Source: Globomyces pollinis-pini (taxonomy: Eukaryota > Chytridiomycota > Chytridiomycetes > Rhizophydiales > Globomycetaceae). From it: a DNA stretch of 64,000 bases. The position numbers and the translations under genes were made by a program. The notes beneath the pieces are model-generated. The model saw nothing but the letters and a program-made list of their open reading frames with translations, was not told where the DNA came from and did no database searches. The stretch is from contig MU621107.1 of assembly GCA_025399215.1 (NCBI GenBank), positions 1-64,000 of the forward strand, given 5' to 3'. Every line of letters begins with the position of its first letter. Position 1 is the stretch's first letter. This document shows positions 1 to 10,538 of this stretch, piece after piece.

Positions 1-282
1 GGTTGGTCGATTGAGCAATCAGTGGAACTTTTGAAGAAATACTTGACCCTGAATGACAGCGAAATAGTTTCCGAAGTAAAGCGTTATTGTGCTATGCCTG
101 GACAAGCTTTAGCATACAAGGTTGGGGAACTAAAGATCCGTGAATTACGTGCATATGCAGAGAAAGAATTGGGAGAAAAGTTCCATATTGGAGACTTCCA
201 TGATTTGGTACTTAACAGCGGTAGCGTTCCATTAGATGTATTAGAATTCAATGTTAAGAATTGGGTATCCAACTTGTCATAG
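1..282 (+). CDS. DUF885 family protein, C-terminal fragment
   Basis: The window opens inside this gene; the frame is already open at base 1 and ends at TAG 280-282. The visible 93 residues carry the conserved C-terminal blocks of DUF885 proteins: PGQALAYKVGELKIRELR and, further on, GDFHDLVLNSGSVPLDVLE. DUF885 proteins are metalloprotease-like in fold and common in bacteria and some fungi. Their substrate is not established, so no function is inferred here. No intron falls in the visible part. A perfect 20-bp tandem duplication begins on the base after the stop codon. Confidence 0.75.
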   Translation, partial: GWSIEQSVELLKKYLTLNDSEIVSEVKRYCAMPGQALAYKVGELKIRELRAYAEKELGEKFHIGDFHDLVLNSGSVPLDVLEFNVKNWVSNLS

Positions 283-322
283 ATCTAAATAGAATCATTT
301 GTATCTAAATAGAATCATTTGT
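283..322. repeat. perfect 2 x 20 bp tandem duplication
   Basis: Two identical 20-bp copies (283-302 and 303-322) lie head to tail, starting on the base after the stop codon of the DUF885 gene. It looks like a recent replication-slippage duplication in the 3' untranslated region. No function is inferred. Confidence 0.9.
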
Positions 323-747
323 AACAATTACATTTTAAGCACCGCATATTGTTTAATATTACTGTGTTTCTTACCAATTGTTGAAAGACGGATATATCAG
401 TTACACATAAACTGAGAGCTCAAGTAGAGCACCAAAACTTTGGTTAGGTTTGTAATGACTCATTAGATATAGTAATGAGTGTAATTATTGATGTATAATT
501 CTGATTTACTGAAGACCATCAAATATCGATGCGACAAATTTGAACAATATTACTTTAACAGAGACTCTATTACAGTGTAAAATTCAAAATGGACATTGAA
601 TTATTCGGTCAAAGCTTACTTGAATTTTAGCTTTCTAGACTGATAAAAGTCTAATTTAAGTTGGGCATTTCTGACCTGTTCAAAGTCTAATTTAAGTTTA
701 GCATTAAAGTTTAAATGAAATCATTATAAAAAAGGAAACCCAGAGCG
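323..747. other. non-coding stretch with a 17-bp direct repeat
   Basis: No convincing coding sequence is visible. A perfect 17-bp direct repeat, AAAGTCTAATTTAAGTT, occurs at 646-662 and 682-698. The stretch leads into degenerate coding-like sequence at about 748-1478. Confidence 0.6.
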
Positions 748-1478
748 ATGGCTTTAACCATCAACCTATTGGAAAAGGATCTATGTGAAAGCGTCGGGAG
801 TTCTCTCAAATAAGAAGCGGCAAATGCTGGTGGAACTCCAACATGAAGAAAGCCAAGATCAACATGACAGAATTCAAAAAGAAATTGAAAACTTAGAAAC
901 AGAAACGGGGGGGCTGCTATCTGGAAAAATCGCTGAATAGCTCAAAATCTATAATGCTATTAAGGCAAAGCGCGTAGCAGAAATCGAAAAAATGAACGCA
1001 GCTTTACCCTTTAAAAAATTGAAAGTAAGTTTTTATTATTTAAAATTAGGTTATCCATAATCAATGTGAAGATCTACCGGCTATAAACCGGTCCTTCGAA
1101 CCATTTATCTATTTTGCAGATCTTCAAACAGCTGTTGAATCATGCTTTCTCGGGTACAGTTGCATATTAAAACTCCCGGTTACTCCTGGTATTGTTGGGA
1201 GCCAAGAGGAGCTAATGTTTGCTTACTTGGAGAAGATTGAAGAGGCACCCATCTTCAATCTTGAAGTACAGCTAATAAAAAGAGCCGAGACGAAGCGGAA
1301 GAGATCTGATAACCATGAAATTGATTCAACTTTGGATCTGACCGTTTCGCGAAGAACTGACCGTGGGAAACACGGGGAAATTGAGCTTTTTGACGCTGCT
1401 GTCAAGGTATTTGATGTTTTTTTTCTTATAAAAGGAATTTGGCTGTGGGAAATGGAGGCAGGTTTCCAATATGATTGA
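748..1478 (+). pseudogene. degenerate coding-like sequence, charged helical protein remnant
   Basis: An ATG at 748 opens a short frame that stops early. The frame that follows, about 808-1025, reads as a charged, Glu/Lys-rich helix (RQMLVELQHEESQDQHD and onward) but holds an in-frame TAG at 938-940. A candidate intron starts at GTAAGT (1026) and ends at a CAG near 1118. The next exon reads DLQTAVESCFLGYS, then MFAYLEKIEEAPIFNLEVQ, and runs to the stop at 1476-1478. I recognise no family. The single internal stop, the unusually long putative intron and the neighbouring inverted repeats suggest a decayed gene or mobile-element remnant, not an intact gene. Confidence 0.35.
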
Positions 1479-1533
1479 AACCAGGGACATTGGTCAAGTC
1501 CGAAAATTTTCTCAAACGATTCTTGGTCGTAGG

Positions 1534-1626
1534 TACAAGCCTGCTCTAATCTTGTCGGAGGGATATTTGAACTTTGCTGTTGGGATCAATCAAATATCCC
1601 TCCGACACGATTAGAGCAGGCTTGTA
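1534..1626. repeat. 37-bp inverted repeat, one mismatch, 19-nt loop
   Basis: The left arm (1534-1570) and right arm (1590-1626) are reverse complements over 37 bp with one mismatch, separated by a 19-nt loop. The arms contain TCGGAGGGATATTTGA on the left and its complement on the right. A hairpin this long is far beyond chance. It could be the core of a foldback or MITE-like element, or a transcribed hairpin. Confidence 0.9.
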
Positions 1627-1756
1627 TCTTGTGATTGATTCATAATTTCGAGTGTGATATCTTTAGTTGTGATTGATTCAATACTTGTATATAATACTAT
1701 TTGGCTCTAATTAAGGATTAAAGTGTGATTGTCAGGTTGTTAGTCTGTGTTTTCGG

Positions 1757-1821
1757 CCTTTTTGAGTCCCTTTGAGGCAGTTTTACGGACACTTTTCGAC
1801 CTCAAAAGGGACGCAAAAAGG
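1757..1821. repeat. imperfect inverted repeat, about 21 bp arms
   Basis: The arm at 1757-1777 (CCTTTTTGAGTCCCTTTGAGG) pairs with 1800-1821, which differs by one inserted A and one base change, leaving a loop of about 22 nt. It lies 130 bp from the 37-bp inverted repeat. Between the two, the 13-bp motif TGTGATTGATTCA occurs twice (near 1630 and 1668). Together these make 1.5-1.83 kb a repeat-rich island. Confidence 0.75.
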
Positions 1822-1886
1822 CACTTTTCACTCAAGAAAATTTTATCAAGACCAGTTTAGGTATTTGAGTTCTAGTTGATTTGTAG

Positions 1887-2306
1887 ATGTCGGATGGAAA
1901 GATATTCTGTGAAGACTACTACATGTTGCCATATCTTCTCATTGCTTGGCATCAATCTATAAAGCACAATATGAATGAAAGAATTATGGCCTGGAGAATG
2001 TAGAAGTTAAATTGCGATACACTAATCCTCTTACAACATGTCCAAATGCAATCTCAAATCTTTAGACTTGTAGAACATATCTTGATTAACCTAGGAGCTT
2101 TTGAATCATCTAACTTGAAACTGATTGATTACACTGTTACTGAATCATATAAAACTTGGGTTGAAGATCAGAATAATTTGATTCAAAACTTTGGATGGCT
2201 ACCAGAGAATATCATGATTTTTGATAAAGAATTGGATAACAGCTTAAGGTCTAAAGTGTGGACAAGAATATTCATTTGGTTTCTTAATTTAAAGATGCAT
2301 ATCTGA
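1887..2306 (+). pseudogene. unknown protein, reading frame broken by one TAG
   Basis: From ATG 1887 a single frame runs to the stop at 2304-2306, interrupted only by TAG at 2001-2003. The part before the stop contains MSDGKIFCEDYYMLPYLLIA. The part after contains IFRLVEHILINLGAFESSN and WVEDQNNLIQNFGWLPEN. The length of the frame argues that it was coding. No intron with acceptable GT and AG ends removes the TAG. I do not recognise the family. It may be a recent pseudogene, a sequencing error, or a gene starting at the internal ATG 2046 (86 residues). Confidence 0.4.
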
Positions 2307-2521
2307 CTACGTAATATTCAGCTGATCCAATTAATGAAAGGGTGGCCATTATTCATGTTTAAATTGAATAGAAATTCCAATCGTTAACATTGGAACTATT
2401 TATCCAGCCAAATTTACACATTATCAGGAACTTTGTTTAACTAACTAGAATCCTCAGACTCACTTTTTAACAAAAGTCATGAGAAAATAATCTTTAATAA
2501 AATGAAATGAATGTCCATAAG

Positions 2522-4041
2522 TTAAATTGATTGCTGTAATGTTTTGACATGACTTGGGATGTAGTAGAGCACCTCTGTACGAATTACATATTTAGCTTCT
2601 CCATAACCATCATCATCTGTCTTCAATACTGGAGATCCCTCGTGCAATAAACTACCAATAGTATCTCCATGTGGAAATACTAAAACATCTCCCTGGAATG
2701 GACAAATAGGAAGTGCATCTAGTACACCAACTTTCTAAAAATGTTGGATGAAATTAAAATTACCTCACTAGGCGTAAAGAATGTAGTAGCACCCCCCTTG
2801 AAATTGTCATTTAACCGAATAAGAAAAGTCAACTTAGACCAACGTTCACCAAAGGCATCATAAACATAATCACCATCAGCAGTTAAACCACTGCCAGGCC
2901 ATGCTCCATCAATATGTGGCCCTAAAATTATTATCTATATTTTTACTGTAAATTGAACCAGGTGTATAGCGGTAGCATCTCCATCGGGCATTCAAGCCAG
3001 CAATACCTGCATTTTGTATCTCCTGAGGCAAAAAACTTTTGCAACTAATTGTTTAGTCAATTGATAATACCGTGAATATATAGTATTAAGCAATTCATCA
3101 TCAGCCAACCAGAAAAAGTTATGTGCTAAAACTGATACTAAGTCTTTCGCTGACCCTCCAACAGGAGTGTCTGGGGTGAATCCTATAGTTTCCGCCTATA
3201 TATGAGATTGGATTTCATACCGCGGATATCATATCATTACATTCAGAAGGTGTAAGGACGTTTGAGATGACAAAGGCTCCTGGTAAATTAGGAACATCTG
3301 TTCTTGAAATAGTCAAATTATGTTTTGATGTATCGATAGTATTTGGTTCTGATGTATATAAAATCATGTCGTGTAGATTAGGTGGTCTTCTTTCTGCTCC
3401 AGATTCCTGGTAGATAACCCTAAACTTTGATTTCCATGTTTCATTGATTTCAAATTCTTTTAATAATTGCTTTGGTGCCTTATCATTATTTGGAATCCAT
3501 GGTAAAAGATAGTTCAGTGGGTTATCGTCAGTGATAGATTTTCCAGATAGTAAATCCGGACTTGTAGTTCTCAAAATGGAATCAAGCACTTTCAAAACCA
3601 TTGGATTTGTAGCTTGCGAGTCAGGATCAGATGCTGCATCACAATCCCTAACCCAGCGTTGTAATGCACCTAGTTTGGGTTTTATACCATTTTCTCTCAT
3701 AGACTCCAATTCATACAATGCATCCTTCCACCTAAACATTGAATGATCAATCTCGGCATTTACCTTCCATCTCTGAGAGCATCAGAAACTCTTCCAACAG
3801 GTGTCGTACCTTTGTTAACAAAAATTTCATGTAACAAAGTTCGAAGTAGTTTGTACTTTGGAAGATTCAAAGAATCCGAGGCCTTTAGTTTGATAAGAGT
3901 TTCCATTGTTATTTGTAAGTTAAAATCCTCATCTTCCTCGATATTATCCAATTGAATTTCTGGGGACTCTTTCAATAACAATTCCTGATGCTGATTATTC
4001 AACTTCAGTTTCTGGTTTTGTTTTTTCTTCTTGCTTTCCAT
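2522..4041 (-). CDS. 2-oxoglutarate/Fe(II)-dependent oxygenase (prolyl-4-hydroxylase-like)
   Basis: This encodes 460 residues over six exons with introns of 32, 25, 26, 25 and 29 nt; the spliced length is an exact multiple of three. The N-terminal third is Lys/Glu-rich, followed by a conserved block (WKDALYELESMRENGIKP, then ALQRWVRDCDAAS) seen upstream of the oxygenase domain in related proteins. The C-terminal dioxygenase core shows the iron-binding HxD in GPHIDGAWPGSG, the distal His in LLHEGSPV, and a following Arg (YVIRTEVLYY) placed to bind 2-oxoglutarate. No signal peptide is visible, so it probably hydroxylates an intracellular substrate, which is unknown. Start: the only ATG heading the open frame. 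Confidence 0.8.
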
Positions 4042-4350
4042 TAACTATCAGTAAATACCTCAATTTCCCCATTTGAATGTGAAAGAAACAAAAAATGGGA
4101 AACTGTTTCAAAGAATTTGAATTGACTGTCAGAGGTTTTATTGTATCGGAGAGACATTCAAGATAAACTTCACTATTAAATCTACTTGTACCCTAAATAA
4201 TTGAACCATGAATTTTATAGTGGAATTCATTTTATTGAACTATTACCAAGAGTTCAATAAGAGTCTCTTAGATATATATTATGATACTACCAGTATCTAA
4301 TAAATACTTATTTCTCTCCGTTGTTTGTCCGAAAAATATCTACCATTCAA
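4042..4350. other. divergent intergenic region
   Basis: About 309 bp between two divergent genes (2OG oxygenase and RAD54B). It must hold both promoters. It is AT-rich with no recognisable element beyond T- and A-runs. Confidence 0.6.
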
Positions 4351-7300
4351 ATGAGAAAATCAAATGCACCATCACAAAGAAAAGGTCTAACTCCATTCAT
4401 ACAGAAAGATAAATCAGAAACTAATCAGAAATTCAATAATGCTCTTTCATCTTCTAGTAATTCAAACATGTGGAATGTGGTCTTTCGGAGGAGACAATTC
4501 AAAAAAGTATCAATAAACTTGTTATAATTCTAGCATAAAACATGGGAAAATGATGGTAATCAGTAATACCTTTGAATATGATAGGATACTTGCTTATTGG
4601 AGATTCTCTATGGACGTTACTAAACGAATCAAAAGAGATGTATTAGTATATCCCTAAATTTAGTATGTGCAAAACTGCCGCTATATCACAATCTATAAGC
4701 GAATCAGATAATTTTCAAGTTGGGCCATATGAAGTTGAAGTTAGTCCAATTCACGTAACTCTGATCTTAGTGTGTATCAGAAACCATCGAAACTCAATAT
4801 CCCATCAAATCTCCATCAAATAAATCGAATAATACGAAAAAGGATACTGCAGAAAAGGATGAAAATTCAAATCCAATAACACTATTCCAAGTCGTGTACC
4901 GCAAACCTCAGCTCAAGAAAGTATAAAATCAAATATTTTGTTAATTTTCAAAGCATACGACTTGGGATAATGATGGTCTATTATATCAAAGTGGTGAATC
5001 ATTGAAATTAGTCAATTTGAAAGGAAAAATGTACTATTTCATTCTAATGTACAGTATATTTGAATGCAAATATAATGGAAACAAAATTGTAGTGGGGGAT
5101 GAAATTAAGCTCGAAGGGAAAGAGATTCGAGTATATCATACTACTCTTTGACTTACAAAAATAGATTAATGAGATTTTGAACGGTGATAATACATGCAAT
5201 ATTTCAGACAATCCGATCGGCTCTTATAAGACATCAACATCACAATCCGTAAAGCAACGTGTTTTATATTCTTCAATTCATGACCCTTTGAAGGAAAATG
5301 CAATTCTATTTAACAGGCCAACTTTTGGCGACGAGGGTGATATAATAGATGTAGTATTAGATCCTCTTGTTGGACGTAAACTGATTCTTTAGCTGATACT
5401 AGGACAAATGAGACAACATCAAATAGAAGGAGTAAAGTTTCTTTATGATTGCCTCATGGGTTTCAAAGGTAGCATTAATTATTGTTTTTTCATTGAACAG
5501 GTAATGGTGGCTACGGTGCAATATTGGCAGATGAAATGGGACTGGGGAAGACGTTACAGAGCATTTCTTTAGTATGGACACTCATGAGTACAAGATTGAC
5601 AAATTTCTAATCATAGAGCAAACTCCGTTTAGAAACTCTCCTCCTCCAGTTAAAAGAAGTACTCTTTTCGACTAATTTCAGCGTTGATTGTTTGTCCTGC
5701 CTCATTGATAGACAATTGGAAAAATGAATTTCATAAATGGCTTGGGAGTATTCGAATCAATGGTTGGTGGTCAAAATGATTTATATTAGTTTGTACTGTT
5801 GATGCAAATACAACATCTATCCAATCGTTTTTTACTGGAAGAGCAAATCATATTTTGATAATTGGATACGAGAAGCTAAAACGATTTCAAACAAGTCTTG
5901 TAGAAGGTTCTATAGATCTTTGTATATGTGATGAGGGTATACATGTTATCTAATGTTACTCTAGGTCACAGATTGAAAAATGGCAATCTTCAAGCAATTC
6001 AAATTTTGCAAAAATTACGAACTAGAAGACGACTTATATTAACTGGGACTCCAATACAAAATGATCTAACAGAATTCTACCATTTAGTGAATTTTGTTAA
6101 TCCTGGTAAATTTACCTGTTTAATCTCTAATGTGAAGGAGTTCTAGGTGATCAGTTTAGTTTCAAAGTATTCCTTTTCCGATTAAACGTTTTGTAGTCTA
6201 CCTATGAAACAGTCATATCTAACAGTAGATCGTCAGAGTGTAGTCCTTATCAAAAGCAATTGGGTGACTTGAAGTTGGCAGAAGTAAGACAAATTAATTA
6301 ACAAATTAAAAGCTGATAGATTTGACAAAGACATTTTCCCTTCGTAGAACAAATGACATCAATCAGCAATTTCTACCAAAAAAATCCGAGTTTGTTGTGT
6401 TTTTAAAACTTCAACCAGAACAACAACAACTCTATGAAGAAAAAATATTGGAAATTGGAGATATAAACAGCGATAACAATGTTCTTTCTCAAATAGTTTC
6501 TTTGCGTCAAGCAGCAAGCTACACTCCCAGTGGTTCTGAAGATGATATATTACAAATTTTTGAAATGAGTTCTAAATTTCGGTTTATTGCACAATTTTTA
6601 AAGTCGTTAAAGAATGTGGGAAGCGAGAAAGTAATGATTTAATCTTTTATATTAGGTTGTTATTGTATCACATTGGACGAAAACATTGGACTTGATTGAA
6701 AAGTATTGCACAGTAAAAGGCCTTGGATGTCTTAGGTTAGATGGTTCAATAGCTACTGCTAAACGGCAACCGTAATGCCTAAAATCTAAATCTAGACTTG
6801 TGGATCAATTTAATTTGCCAAATAGTGAACACCGATGTTTTCTATTAAGCAGTAAAGCTGGGGGAGTGGGTCTTAACTTGGTTGGTGCTTCCAGATTAAT
6901 CTTATTTGATATTGATTGGAATCCTAGTATTGACAAGCAGGGTATTATCTAGATATTAATCATTCTTTATAGCAATGGCTAGAATTTGGAGAGATGGGCA
7001 AACAAAACCAGTCTTTATTTATCGATTATTAAGCACTGGTACCATTGAAGGTATGTGTAAATGTAAGCATAACACTCTCTAGAAAGAATATTTCACAGAC
7101 AATTATATAAATGTGATTTATCTTCATCCATGTTAGATAACCAAGTCATTTCAACTTCATTTTCAAAAGAAGATTTAAAAGATCTATTTTCATTCATGCC
7201 CAACACACTCAGCATCATTCATGATCTGTTGAAATGTAAATGCATTACGGTATTCTTACATATGTAACGATATAGAAATCTGAGCGTGAATCTGGACACT

Positions 7301-7436
7301 TGAGCAGCTCATTTGAACAGTTAACAGAATGGGGTGATCATGTTTTATTAGAGACAACAAAATTATGTGAGTTTATAACCTTGATAAGTAAATCCGAATC
7401 ACTTCAGATTTAACCGCAGTTAATATATATAAATGA
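4351..7436 (+). CDS. RAD54B: RAD54B-type SNF2 DNA translocase
   Basis: A Swi2/Snf2 ATPase of roughly 900 residues in many small exons. The N-terminus carries two copies of the RAD54B signature in which a Trp is followed by KKHKTW-like residues ([16 protein letters not shown] and [18 protein letters not shown]), each split by an intron at the same place. The helicase core shows [19 protein letters not shown], Walker [13 protein letters not shown], motif [45 protein letters not shown] and [21 protein letters not shown]54B proteins remodel RAD51-DNA complexes during homologous recombination in the nucleus. Introns are 23-41 nt. The ATG at 4351 is chosen because it heads the conserved N-terminus. 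The stop (7434-7436) lies two bases from the stop of the convergent neighbour. Confidence 0.88.
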
Positions 7437-7438
7437 TT

Positions 7439-8980
7439 TTATTCTTGCGATCGATTCATATGTATTTGATTCCTAAATGATCTTGAAGAAACTCTGAGAG
7501 AATTTAATCCTGAAGGATTGTTGAAGTCACCCCATGTTGTTGCAATGTTTAATGTGTTTGTAGGAGGTGCTGTATCGATAAGTTTATTGGATGATGTTTG
7601 CTTCGTCATTAGAAATGTTCCTTGTTGGACTGGAATTCTTGCTGCGCGAAACCCATAAGCTGATAACTTTTTTGGGATGCGTCTAGAAGGTGTTGAGGGT
7701 GATTTTAACGCACTCTGGTCCAACAGCCATGGGGTGTCAGCCTTATGATTAGATGTGACTAATGTTGTAAATATTAGTGACTGTAGATTTGTTGATGAAT
7801 TATTAGTTTCAATTGCAGGATGGGACTCTATTGATTTTTTTTCTGATGTGGGAGGCTGGGAGTTTGAGGGAGCAGATACACCTTTTATTACCCCCCATGT
7901 GCCATTGTCTGATAAAGAGTAACATGATGGTGAACTTATCAGAGGCAAAGTAGTTCTACTACCTCCAACTTCGGCCGTTTTTGCTCTAGAGAGACGGTTG
8001 GTAGTAATGGTATCAGACTCGGCAGTTCGATAGTACTTTTTTCCTGTAAGTACCGTCATTCCCAATGACTGAGTTGTCATATTCTGTTTAGATTTTAATG
8101 GAGACGCAGAAAAGCATAATTTTTTCCTCAGTTGTTGGATTTTGTTTAGACTTCCACTGGGTTTTTCAGGTTCAGTTTCTTGCTTAGTGGTTGTGGAGTC
8201 AAATTGAACCTGAGATTTATCTTGCTCGGTTTTGCTATTATGGCTAGAAAATGGAATCATAAGTAATTCTGGAGTATCTAGAAGGGATATTTGTTCTATG
8301 GGCAATTCTAGTAAGTCTTCCTTTTCCCTGTCATTGATTCCCGAAAAATGAAGAGTAATATCTTTATCCATATCTTCTTCAAATTCTAACTCTTGTGTTG
8401 GTATATTTTTAATGTCACTTTTTCTACCCTGTTCCGTTTGTGGTCGAGATAACCGCTTTCGACTATATGGACGTTTTTTTGCTTGTACCGGAGGTGGTAC
8501 ATCTGGAGTATTGTTAATTTCATCACAAGACAAGTATTTGTAAGAGACACAATTTGATTCAATCAACATTTTACTGATGGAGTTTTCTGAAGCATCCTCA
8601 TCCCAACCAGTGATATCATCAAAAAAGTTTGCATATGGATCTTGAAATGAGTGTCCTCCTCGTATCAACTCTGAATAGATTGATGGCTCTTCTTTAGCAT
8701 CATTCGTGTCCTGGTATACAACTGAATTAGACACCATTGGAGGTGGACGAGGTTTTAGTGGTAATGGTGAACCTGATAGTATAACATTATTTGATTTTTT
8801 AAATCGATTTATATATCCTTCTTTAGAATCTGTCTCTGGACATTGCGTGTTTAATGGCATTGTGTGACTGACTTTCTTGGTTTTTCTAAAATCCAATGTA
8901 TGAAAAGCTGCTAGAGGAAATGCCAGTGGATTATTGATTAAAAGTTCTGTATTAGCTCCTTCGATTTCTTTTATATTCAT
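7439..8980 (-). CDS. unknown, largely disordered 513-residue protein
   Basis: A single uninterrupted exon, unusual in this intron-rich window. The protein is Ser/Thr/Pro-rich with short basic and proline-rich patches (PLPLKPRPPPM at about residues 74-84, then PPPVQAKKRPYSRKRLSR near 165). Acidic segments such as EFEEDMDKDITLHF lie in the middle. No catalytic or membrane motif is visible. The composition suggests a regulatory or scaffold protein with possible nuclear localisation signals, but this is only inference. Its stop is two bases from that of RAD54B, so the two 3' ends must overlap as transcripts. Confidence 0.7.
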   Translation of the reverse strand: MNIKEIEGANTELLINNPLAFPLAAFHTLDFRKTKKVSHTMPLNTQCPETDSKEGYINRFKKSNNVILSGSPLPLKPRPPPMVSNSVVYQDTNDAKEEPSIYSELIRGGHSFQDPYANFFDDITGWDEDASENSISKMLIESNCVSYKYLSCDEINNTPDVPPPVQAKKRPYSRKRLSRPQTEQGRKSDIKNIPTQELEFEEDMDKDITLHFSGINDREKEDLLELPIEQISLLDTPELLMIPFSSHNSKTEQDKSQVQFDSTTTKQETEPEKPSGSLNKIQQLRKKLCFSASPLKSKQNMTTQSLGMTVLTGKKYYRTAESDTITTNRLSRAKTAEVGGSRTTLPLISSPSCYSLSDNGTWGVIKGVSAPSNSQPPTSEKKSIESHPAIETNNSSTNLQSLIFTTLVTSNHKADTPWLLDQSALKSPSTPSRRIPKKLSAYGFRAARIPVQQGTFLMTKQTSSNKLIDTAPPTNTLNIATTWGDFNNPSGLNSLRVSSRSFRNQIHMNRSQE

Positions 8981-9328
8981 AGGAATTACACTTTTTGAGC
9001 GTTGTTTGTGTGAAGTTAATCAATAAACAATCCACATTGTTTGAAGTTTTTAATTCTTGACGAAGATACAAATAGAAAAAGGAACCGATTATTTGAATGA
9101 TAAATTTCATTTCAACTGTTGTAATTGATAATTGTCGCGATGCAAGTACTGATGGTGCTCATTGAATTAGTTAATGATGATCAAATGTAACGATTTGTTT
9201 ATATCCAGGATTTCCATGTTTCTAGTTCCTCAACTTGTCTCGGTACAGATGTTTTAAGCATTCAATTCTTGAGATCCATTTCAATTAACACTGAAATTGA
9301 AGTGTTCAAAATAGTTTGAATTTTTTGA
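8981..9328. other. divergent intergenic region
   Basis: About 350 bp between the divergent 513-residue gene and REX1B. I see no coding sequence, RNA gene or repeat in it. It presumably holds both promoters. Confidence 0.55.
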
Positions 9329-9862
9329 ATGATATCAACAGACCCACTTCAACTAACACCCTACGATATAGCTCTTCTATTCTGTGAACTTCAAGGGAAA
9401 AGAACCTCAGTATTCAAGGATTTTGATCAAGGATTTCTACTGTTCATTAACAAAGAAGCTACAGAATCTCAATTTAAACAGTTGGTTCAAATAGTTACCA
9501 AGCATTTCGTCAGTATTTCAAATGAAGTAAATTGTTATATTACTAAAACAGCAGATTAAGGAAGCCATGAACTTATTGGAGGATAAATCCCATACTGTCG
9601 CAAAACATATCCAAAAGATTCAAGAACTAGAAAAATCTAAACTCAAATATGTATTTGGACACTTACTAAGTTGAAATAGACGGTTGAATATCAAACCTTA
9701 CAGACGGAAACTATTTTTGGAGATCGTGACATGGAGAATGAGTCTTCCCAAGCCAAACTAAAGTAAGTACTATGAACTTAACGCCTTAGAATTACTGAAT
9801 TAATTGAATCTATCAATGAAGAAATGGAAGCATTGCATTGCTTCATGGCAGATGAACTTTGA
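9329..9862 (+). CDS. REX1BD: REX1B-like DNA-repair protein
   Basis: A 147-residue protein from four exons (introns 34, 29 and 27 nt; spliced length divisible by three). The N-terminal block, CELQGKRTSVFKDFDQGFL followed by FKQLVQIVTKHFVSISNEE, matches the Required-for-excision-1-B family. It is followed by the helical HIQKIQELEKSKLKYTVEYQ and a C-terminal helix IESINEEMEALHCFM. Family members in algae are linked to excision repair; the biochemical role is not known. The ATG at 9329 precedes the conserved block directly. Confidence 0.68.
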
Positions 9863-10007
9863 TTATAATAAACTTTAGTAACCAACTCGCTTATCTAATT
9901 AAAACTTACCCAATGATTGATTAGAAGTTGTGGTCATTGTCAGTGATATTCTATGCGATTATTGATTACATTTTGGTAACCAGGGAGATTTTTCCCCAAT
10001 ATTCTCA

Positions 10008-10378
10008 ATGTCTGCCATTCCTGCACATACAATTGGAACCTTGTGCGTAATCGGAGGTGTAATTGGATACGCTAAAAGCTCATCTATTGGTAAGGTATTG
10101 GTTGATTAATGTGTAGCTTCTTTGGTAGCTGGTGTTGCATTTGGATCCTTATACGGATACTCTACGTATCGCTTATTTATCAATTAACCTTGACTAGATA
10201 TTTGATGTCTGCAAATAATACAATGGGCATTAAAGTAGCTGCTATGACATCTGGAGTACTTTTGTCTGTTATGGGACCAAAAGCATTGAAGACTGCGAAA
10301 CCAGTGTCAGTGCTGTTGACCATACTTTCTCTTATTGGATCTGGATATTACGGAAAGGCTTGGTGGAATATGCATTGA
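10008..10378 (+). CDS. TMEM14 family small membrane protein
   Basis: A 103-residue protein from three exons (introns 27 and 32 nt; spliced length divisible by three). Four hydrophobic, Gly-rich segments follow one another: TIGTLCVIGGVIGYAKSSS, LVAGVAFGSLYGYSTY, MGIKVAAMTSGVLLSVMG and a final VLLTILSLIGSGYYG. This is the Tmemb_14 pattern. Family members sit in mitochondrial or ER membranes; human TMEM14C helps porphyrin handling, but that role cannot be transferred here. The splice joining TYLMSANNTMG restores the family sequence. Confidence 0.8.
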
Positions 10379-10538
10379 TTTTACCCAATATAATGATTCA
10401 CTCTGATACTCTTGTTAATTCTCAATGGCTATTTCTCCTTAATTCCATTACTCTGAATCCAACTGATTCAATATCTCTTGGTTAACTAAATGATGATAGT
10501 CATTTCATTGTGCACCTTTTGTTTTTTCCATTTCTACA

